A stretch of 11,074 bases of DNA, taken from the NCBI GenBank assembly GCA_002284615.2, contig MU069512.1, positions 274,686 to 285,759 of the forward strand. Direction: 5' to 3'. Below the pieces are notes generated by a model that had not been told where the DNA came from, did not search any database, and was given only the letters and a program-made list of their open reading frames with translations. The position numbers were made by a program, and so were the translations under genes. This DNA comes from Dunaliella salina. Lineage: Eukaryota > Chlorophyta > Chlorophyceae > Chlamydomonadales > Dunaliellaceae. Below are positions 9,823 through 11,074 of the stretch, in pieces; position 1 is the first letter of the stretch, and each line of letters opens with the position of its first letter.

Positions 9823-10342
9823 TGTGAGCGGCTTCTTGGATGGAGTCCGAGGATCTAGGCTCTATTCAAGGAGCCGCCTACACGCAAAAGCAGTAGCAGC
9901 AGCAGCAGTGCAGTGCAAATGGCTGCAAAACAGCTAGAGGGTACAAGTGTAGGAACTCGCTGGCGCTGCGCCCAAGAGTTGATAGTATGCACATGTGCAC
10001 ATACTCATGTATTTCTTTTCCACTGGCCGCTCATGCCTGCGTGCTCTGCCTACGCAGGCCCCTGCCTAAGGAGTATGGCGCTTTTTGGCATGTGTTGTTG
10101 GCATTGCTAAGGCAGAGGTAGCGCTCCTTCATCAGCATGCACACACGCACATACTCATGCATATCTTTTCCGCTGGCCGTCAATGACTGTGTACTCTGCC
10201 TCCGCAGCCCCCTGCCCGAGGAGGATGGCGCTTTGATGGCAGGCGTGATTGGCAGTGCTGAGGCAGAGGCAGCTGTGAGGGAGCAGCTGCACGACAAGCT
10301 GCTGCCTGTGGTGCTGGCCCTGCTGCGCGTGGACCGGCTGTC

Positions 10343-10344
<2 letters not shown>
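3841..10344 (+). CDS. VPS54: VPS54, GARP complex subunit: five internal exons (partial gene)
   Basis: VPS54 is the subunit specific to the Golgi-associated retrograde protein (GARP) tether, which captures endosome-derived vesicles at the trans-Golgi network. Exons: 3841-3964, 4815-4901, 7556-7696, 9286-9380, 10208-10344. Phases chain without conflict: exons 1-3 end in phase 0, exon 4 ends with two bases (GG) and exon 5 supplies the third (C). The joined product aligns, from memory of plant and animal VPS54, without gaps through exons 1-2. Exon 2 LQLLLDGQDYAGALDLL matches human IQLLLSTSEFVGALDLI, exon 3 ends in a conserved EF, and exon 5 LLPVVLALLRVDRL matches plant LLPLIIGLLRTAKL. This is the helical middle of the protein, around the Vps54_N-type region; the N-terminus and the C-terminal Vps54 domain lie outside. 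The linker between EF (exon 3) and LLP (exon 5) is longer and Ala/Glu-rich compared with plants. Syndetin (VPS50) was the main alternative and fits less well. Confidence 0.87.
3962..4150 (+). repeat. Tandem repeat built on the exon 1 donor
   Basis: CAGGTGGG(T/A)GCTG occurs at 3962 (the real exon 1 donor), 4026, 4083 and 4135, spaced 64, 57 and 52 bp. Between them are AGGAAAGG-rich stretches and a shared tacatcgctgtata segment. The copies keep the CAG|GTGGG donor core. Confidence 0.85.
4041..4068. repeat. (GGAAA)n microsatellite
   Basis: Five tandem GGAAA units plus GGG inside intron 1, within the donor-derived repeat. Confidence 0.9.
4151..4814 (+). other. Intron 1 remainder, no gene seen
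   Basis: Non-repetitive intron sequence ending at the exon 2 acceptor tgcag. I see no exon, RNA gene or element. The short frames at 4496-4714 (+) and 4641-5018 (-) lack recognisable features, and the latter crosses exon 2 antisense. Confidence 0.6.
4815..4901 (+). CDS. VPS54: VPS54 exon 2 of window
   Basis: Acceptor gacatgcag (AG 4813-4814), donor GAA|GTGAGC at 4902, exactly 29 codons, phase 0 at both ends. It encodes VVEEVASSRVALQLLLDG followed by QDYAGALDLLE. The LLL-x3-4-[FY]-x-GALDL motif is the most recognisable VPS54 signature in the window. It joins in frame to exon 1 and exon 3, with the expected spacing on both sides. Confidence 0.9.
5161..5348. mobile_element. MITE of the element A hAT family (element B)
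   Basis: 188 bp starting CAGGGATGGGTCA and ending TGATCCAACCCTG, inverted termini matching those of element A closely. Flanking octamers are TGGCAGGG (5153-5160) and TAGCAGGG (5349-5356), a 7/8 target duplication. The body consists of repeated ACGTGT/TACGCGT-type motifs interrupted by GTTAAG; no coding remnant is present. It is probably a short non-autonomous relative mobilised by the same transposase. Confidence 0.85.
5380..5622. repeat. ~60-bp tandem repeat with internal near-palindrome
   Basis: Four units starting TCCTAT(T/G)TGGATTTGA at 5388, 5447, 5519 and 5579 (steps 59, 72, 60; the third has ~12 extra bases). Each contains GCGCTAAGGATGCTCATGGC followed by an inverted GCATGAGC, so that GCTCATGGCATG...CATGGCATGAGC is nearly self-complementary. 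The 60-bp step keeps an 84-codon frame open on the + strand (5375-5629, Met/Leu-rich), judged a by-product. Confidence 0.88.
5623..6516 (+). other. Intron 2 interior, nothing recognised
   Basis: About 0.9 kb of non-repetitive sequence with short frames only, none showing a domain or plausible exon that would fit VPS54. Exons 2 and 3 already join with the correct spacing, so no intervening exon is expected. Confidence 0.55.
6517..6543. repeat. 27-bp direct repeat, copy 1
   Basis: AATTTGTTGTAGGGCCCG followed by CCCCAATAA. It matches 7245-7271 at 26 of 27 positions; the right copy begins with the target duplication of element C. Confidence 0.85.
6609..6616. repeat. 8-bp target-site duplication, left (element C)
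   Basis: AATCTGTT, identical to 7245-7252. Confidence 0.92.
6617..7244. mobile_element. Second-family hAT-like non-autonomous element (element C)
   Basis: 628 bp with inverted termini CAGGCTTGTACACC at the left and GGTGTACAAGCCTG at the right (14 of 14), flanked by perfect 8-bp duplications AATCTGTT. Length of duplication and CAG start fit the hAT superfamily. Both subterminal arms are dense in ACGGT/ACCGT motifs (for example aaccgtctaaacggttcg on the left and acggttttaaaccgtaaaac on the right), typical of clustered transposase-binding sites. No transposase fragment was recognised in its frames. It also contains a 16-bp perfect palindrome (6899-6914) and a G-rich block (6952-6982). Confidence 0.9.
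7245..7252. repeat. 8-bp target-site duplication, right (element C)
   Basis: AATCTGTT, identical to 6609-6616; it also forms the first eight bases of the second 27-bp direct repeat (7245-7271). Confidence 0.92.
7272..7457 (+). other. Intron 2 tail, no gene
   Basis: Short spacer between element C and the duplicated exon 3 acceptor. ggtgctctgttgagct near 7279 resembles ggtgctctgctgaact near 7500, suggesting a further decayed copy of the exon 3 junction repeat. Confidence 0.5.
7458..7555 (+). repeat. 74-bp duplication of the exon 3 acceptor and first codons
   Basis: TCTGCACCTTCGCTGC-x6-CAGGTGGTAGCACA occurs twice: the upper copy has its exon-like start at 7482, the real one at 7556, a 74-bp step. 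The upper copy would read VVAHEMVLC and then TGA, so it is a dead partial exon that retains a usable AG. Confidence 0.87.
7556..7696 (+). CDS. VPS54: VPS54 exon 3 of window
   Basis: Acceptor gcttacgcag (AG 7554-7555) behind a pyrimidine-rich stretch, donor CAG|GTAAGG at 7697; 47 codons, phase 0 at both ends. It begins VVAHNMEANC and ends CEFVGLANFSQ. GLQMFAQALPQMQE corresponds to the G-[IL]-x-[CS]-F-R-x-L segment of plant and animal VPS54, and the terminal EF to their conserved AEF. A truncated copy of its acceptor and first codons lies 74 bp upstream. Confidence 0.88.
7697..7963 (+). other. Intron 3, first part, nothing recognised
   Basis: Begins with donor GTAAGG. No repeat, exon or element was identified. 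Confidence 0.5.
7964..8284 (-). other. Uncharacterised non-repetitive open frame antisense in intron 3
   Basis: About 107 codons open on the minus strand, not low-complexity, with ordinary protein-like composition (for example ECKPTP-like acidic and Cys/Trp-containing stretches such as EEWVLCGELACKRPENSG). There is no ATG at the start; the frame instead begins after a possible acceptor ttactccaag (minus, near 8290) and ends at a possible donor CAAG|GTAGTT (minus, donor at 7963). It could be an exon of a nested antisense gene, a transposon relic, or chance. I recognise no family. Confidence 0.25.
8349..8430. repeat. Two-copy 50-bp repeat
   Basis: GTGCAAAGTGGTGTTTGGTG occurs at 8349 and 8399, each followed by an acatgc stretch. 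Confidence 0.85.
8520..9333 (+). repeat. ~100-bp array derived from the exon 4 acceptor region
   Basis: Copies of (tatcc/tgttc)-AG-GCACATG-AGTGATGGAGGC are anchored at 8578, 8677, 8877, 8972, 9076, 9183 and 9286, with a decayed copy expected near 8777; steps are ~95-107 bp. The last copy is the real exon 4 start. Units also share GAAGCTGCAA-ACACCTGG-like intron sequence. The 8972 copy keeps an intact acceptor (gtgtacag) and would encode AHAVMQAAIAQAAKAQ in phase 0. In the 9183 copy the AG has become TG, and the 9076 copy is shifted by a base. Confidence 0.88.
9286..9380 (+). CDS. VPS54: VPS54 exon 4 of window (Ala/Glu-rich linker)
   Basis: The acceptor is a good tract, ctcactttgttcag (AG 9284-9285); the donor is GG|GTGAGT at 9381. 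The exon is 95 nt, entering in phase 0 and leaving with two bases. It encodes AHAVMEAAIAQAAQAN then TLAAKQEAGEEESCPG. Its sequence is not conserved in VPS54, so its assignment rests on splice sites and phase: 0 from exon 3, and GG plus the C of exon 5 gives Gly. Its first ~48 nt are the last copy of a ~100-bp repeat, so the linker may itself be a repeat-derived addition. Confidence 0.75.
9366..9440 (+). repeat. Tandem copies of the exon 4 donor
   Basis: GGAGTCTTGCCCTGG|GTGAG at 9366 is echoed at 9392 as GGAGTCTGGCCCTGAGTGAG (26-bp step), where GT has become GA. GTGAGTGAGC recurs intact at 9422. Confidence 0.8.
9441..9640 (+). other. Intron 4, unique part, nothing recognised
   Basis: No exon or element is seen. 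The gap between exons 4 and 5 needs no further coding sequence by phase. Confidence 0.5.
9641..9709 (+). pseudogene. Degenerate copy P1 of VPS54 exon 5
   Basis: ctgcctgtaag-AGAGGAGGATGG aligns with ctgcctccgcag and the exon 5 start. The frame reads EEDGSFLAGVLVIAEAK against EEDGALMAGVIGSAEAE of the true exon. The copy ends where P2 begins. Confidence 0.75.
9710..9830 (+). pseudogene. Degenerate copy P2 of VPS54 exon 5 with leucine-repeat expansion
   Basis: The frame reads KEDGSFFAGVVALADARAAL, then a Leu run, then LLPV, against EEDGALMAGVIGSAEAEAAV ... KLLPV in exon 5. The Leu run is a CTG expansion sitting where exon 5 has CTGCTGCCTGTG. No convincing acceptor precedes it; CCT|GTGAGC at 9824 could act as a donor. 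Confidence 0.72.
9781..9820. repeat. (GCT)13 trinucleotide repeat
   Basis: Uninterrupted GCT/CTG run within exon 5 copy P2. Confidence 0.97.
9985..10134 (+). pseudogene. 150-bp tandem duplicate P3 of exon 5 acceptor and 5' half
   Basis: catactcatg, cttttcc-ctggccg, ctctgcct-cgcag and the following CCCCTGCC-GAGGA-ATGGCGCTTT all recur exactly 150 bp downstream at the real exon (pseudo-start 10058, real start 10208). The acceptor is intact. After GCGCTTT the copy shifts frame and reaches TAG near 10119, so inclusion would truncate the protein. Confidence 0.88.
10208..10344 (+). CDS. VPS54: VPS54 exon 5 of window
   Basis: Acceptor ctctgcctccgcag (AG 10206-10207). The exon runs PLPEEDGALMAGVIGSAEAE, then AAVREQLHDKLLPVVLALLR and VDRLS plus one base. 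The DKLLPVVLALLRVDRL segment matches the RLLPLI.GLLR..KL of VPS54. The donor is G|GTGTGT at 10345, where a (GT)35 tract starts. The exon leaves in phase 1, so the next exon, not found in this window, should start with the last two bases of a codon. Three degenerate copies of this exon lie upstream in intron 4. Confidence 0.87.

Positions 10345-10414
<70 letters not shown>
10345..10414 (+). repeat. (GT)35 microsatellite at the exon 5 donor
   Basis: Thirty-five uninterrupted GT units begin at the exact first base of intron 5. Frames through it (VCVC or THTH) are by-products. Confidence 0.98.
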
Positions 10415-10415
<1 letters not shown>

Positions 10416-10659
10416 TTATGGTAGTCAGTTGCATGGGTGTTTGGGTGTGGGCGTGGTCGGATTGGTGGGTGCATTGGAGAATATCACTTGCTCTGCTCTG
10501 ACAGTGCAAATTATGGAGGTGCCAGTGCTGCATGTGCAAGTGCAGTGTCAAAATCTGATGGTCCTCATAGGCATCACTGAGCACTGGTAGATTGGTTTCA
10601 AGCACTTGAATGCATCCTGATAACCTCCTGGTAGGCGCGATGCAGCAGGCTCGCTGGGG
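10415..10659 (+). other. Intron 5 interior, no exon seen
   Basis: No segment fits the expected next VPS54 helix, so intron 5 probably continues past the window. Confidence 0.5.
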
Positions 10660-10986
10660 CTATGTCACGTCCAACAGGTCATGTGAGATGGTTGTCTTGA
10701 GTGAGCAGATGGAAAGAAATTTTGTATGAGAGGTGAGGCGCCTCCTATTGGCATCAAACTTTCTGAGGGTGAGCTGGCAGATTCGGCGCAGCGACCCCAA
10801 CGAATCTTGTGACATGAACGACTCAAAAACTGGAAATGGGGAATCGTTTGATGTTGAACCTCCAATCCAGAAGCGTGTTCCCTTCTCACGCTTGCCGCTC
10901 ACAAAGCTGTTGGTGACTGTGCGAACTTTCAAAGTCAATTCTAAAAATACTGTGGCTTGGACTGCAGGGTACTCATTCACATGCAT
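10660..10986 (-). other. Uncharacterised 108-codon open frame antisense in intron 5
   Basis: Minus-strand ATG at 10984-10986 to TAG at 10660-10662, 108 codons, non-repetitive: it begins MHVNEYPAVQATVFLELT and includes FVSGKREKGTRFWIGG and LGSLRRICQLTLRKFDANRR. Composition is protein-like and basic. No family was recognised. The start lies beside the AC/GT microsatellite, and the open frame extends through that repeat, so the Met is uncertain. It may be a transposon relic or an exon of an antisense gene. Confidence 0.3.
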
Positions 10987-10993
10987 CCACCCA

Positions 10994-11074
10994 ACACACA
11001 CACACACACACACACACACAACACACACACACACACACACACACACAACACACACACACACACACACACACACA
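10994..11074. repeat. Interrupted (AC)n microsatellite, runs off window
   Basis: About 80 bp of AC with two single-base slips (extra A near 11021 and 11047). It is complementary to the (GT)35 tract at the intron 5 donor. Confidence 0.96.

Noticed and set aside
9665..9937. 90-residue frame with a long Leu run as a membrane protein
   Set aside because: The part with similarity is a decayed copy of exon 5 and the Leu run is a CTG expansion; there is no independent start context.
3841..10344. Syndetin/VPS50 instead of VPS54
   Set aside because: Both share a related N-terminal region, but the gap-free match of LLL-x-GALDL, EF and LLP-GLL elements follows VPS54 order and spacing better.
10345..10424. 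Poly(VC) and poly(TH) peptides on both strands
   Set aside because: They are pure translations of the (GT)35 microsatellite.

Overview
This is a stretch of eukaryotic nuclear DNA, dominated by introns and repeats, that carries five consecutive exons of one gene on the + strand. Joined, the exons encode about 194 residues (584 nt). They read as the middle of VPS54, the GARP-complex subunit that tethers endosome-derived vesicles at the trans-Golgi network. All four complete introns are GT-AG and every exon-exon phase matches, which is the strongest internal evidence for the model. The organism cannot be fixed from the sequence. Moderate GC, long repeat-filled introns, abundant GT/CA and CTG microsatellites and hAT-type elements would fit a green alga of the Dunaliella kind, but that is a guess.

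Layout. 1-2330: a short two-copy repeat, then a large array of a ~35-bp minisatellite. 2331-3840: a ~104-bp satellite interrupted by a 421-bp hAT element that has a perfect 8-bp target duplication and a truncated BED-finger remnant. 3841-3964: exon 1. 3965-4814: intron 1, with copies of the exon 1 donor. 4815-4901: exon 2. 4902-7555: intron 2, holding a 188-bp MITE of the same hAT family, a 60-bp palindromic array, and a 628-bp second-family hAT-like element with a perfect target duplication. 7556-7696: exon 3. 7697-9285: intron 3, with a ~100-bp array built from the exon 4 acceptor. 9286-9380: exon 4. 9381-10207: intron 4, with three decayed copies of exon 5 and a CTG expansion. 10208-10344: exon 5. 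10345-end: start of intron 5, opening with (GT)35 exactly at the donor; an interrupted (AC)n tract runs off the window end.

The most unusual feature is that the intron repeats are not random. Around every exon at least one splice junction, often with adjacent exon sequence, has been copied in tandem into the neighbouring intron. The second notable point is the pairing-competent (GU)/(AC) arrangement in intron 5, like that described for some fish introns in which RNA structure bridges the splice sites. Most longer open frames elsewhere are by-products of low-complexity repeats. Two minus-strand open frames inside introns (7964-8284 and 10660-10986) are not repetitive and remain unexplained.
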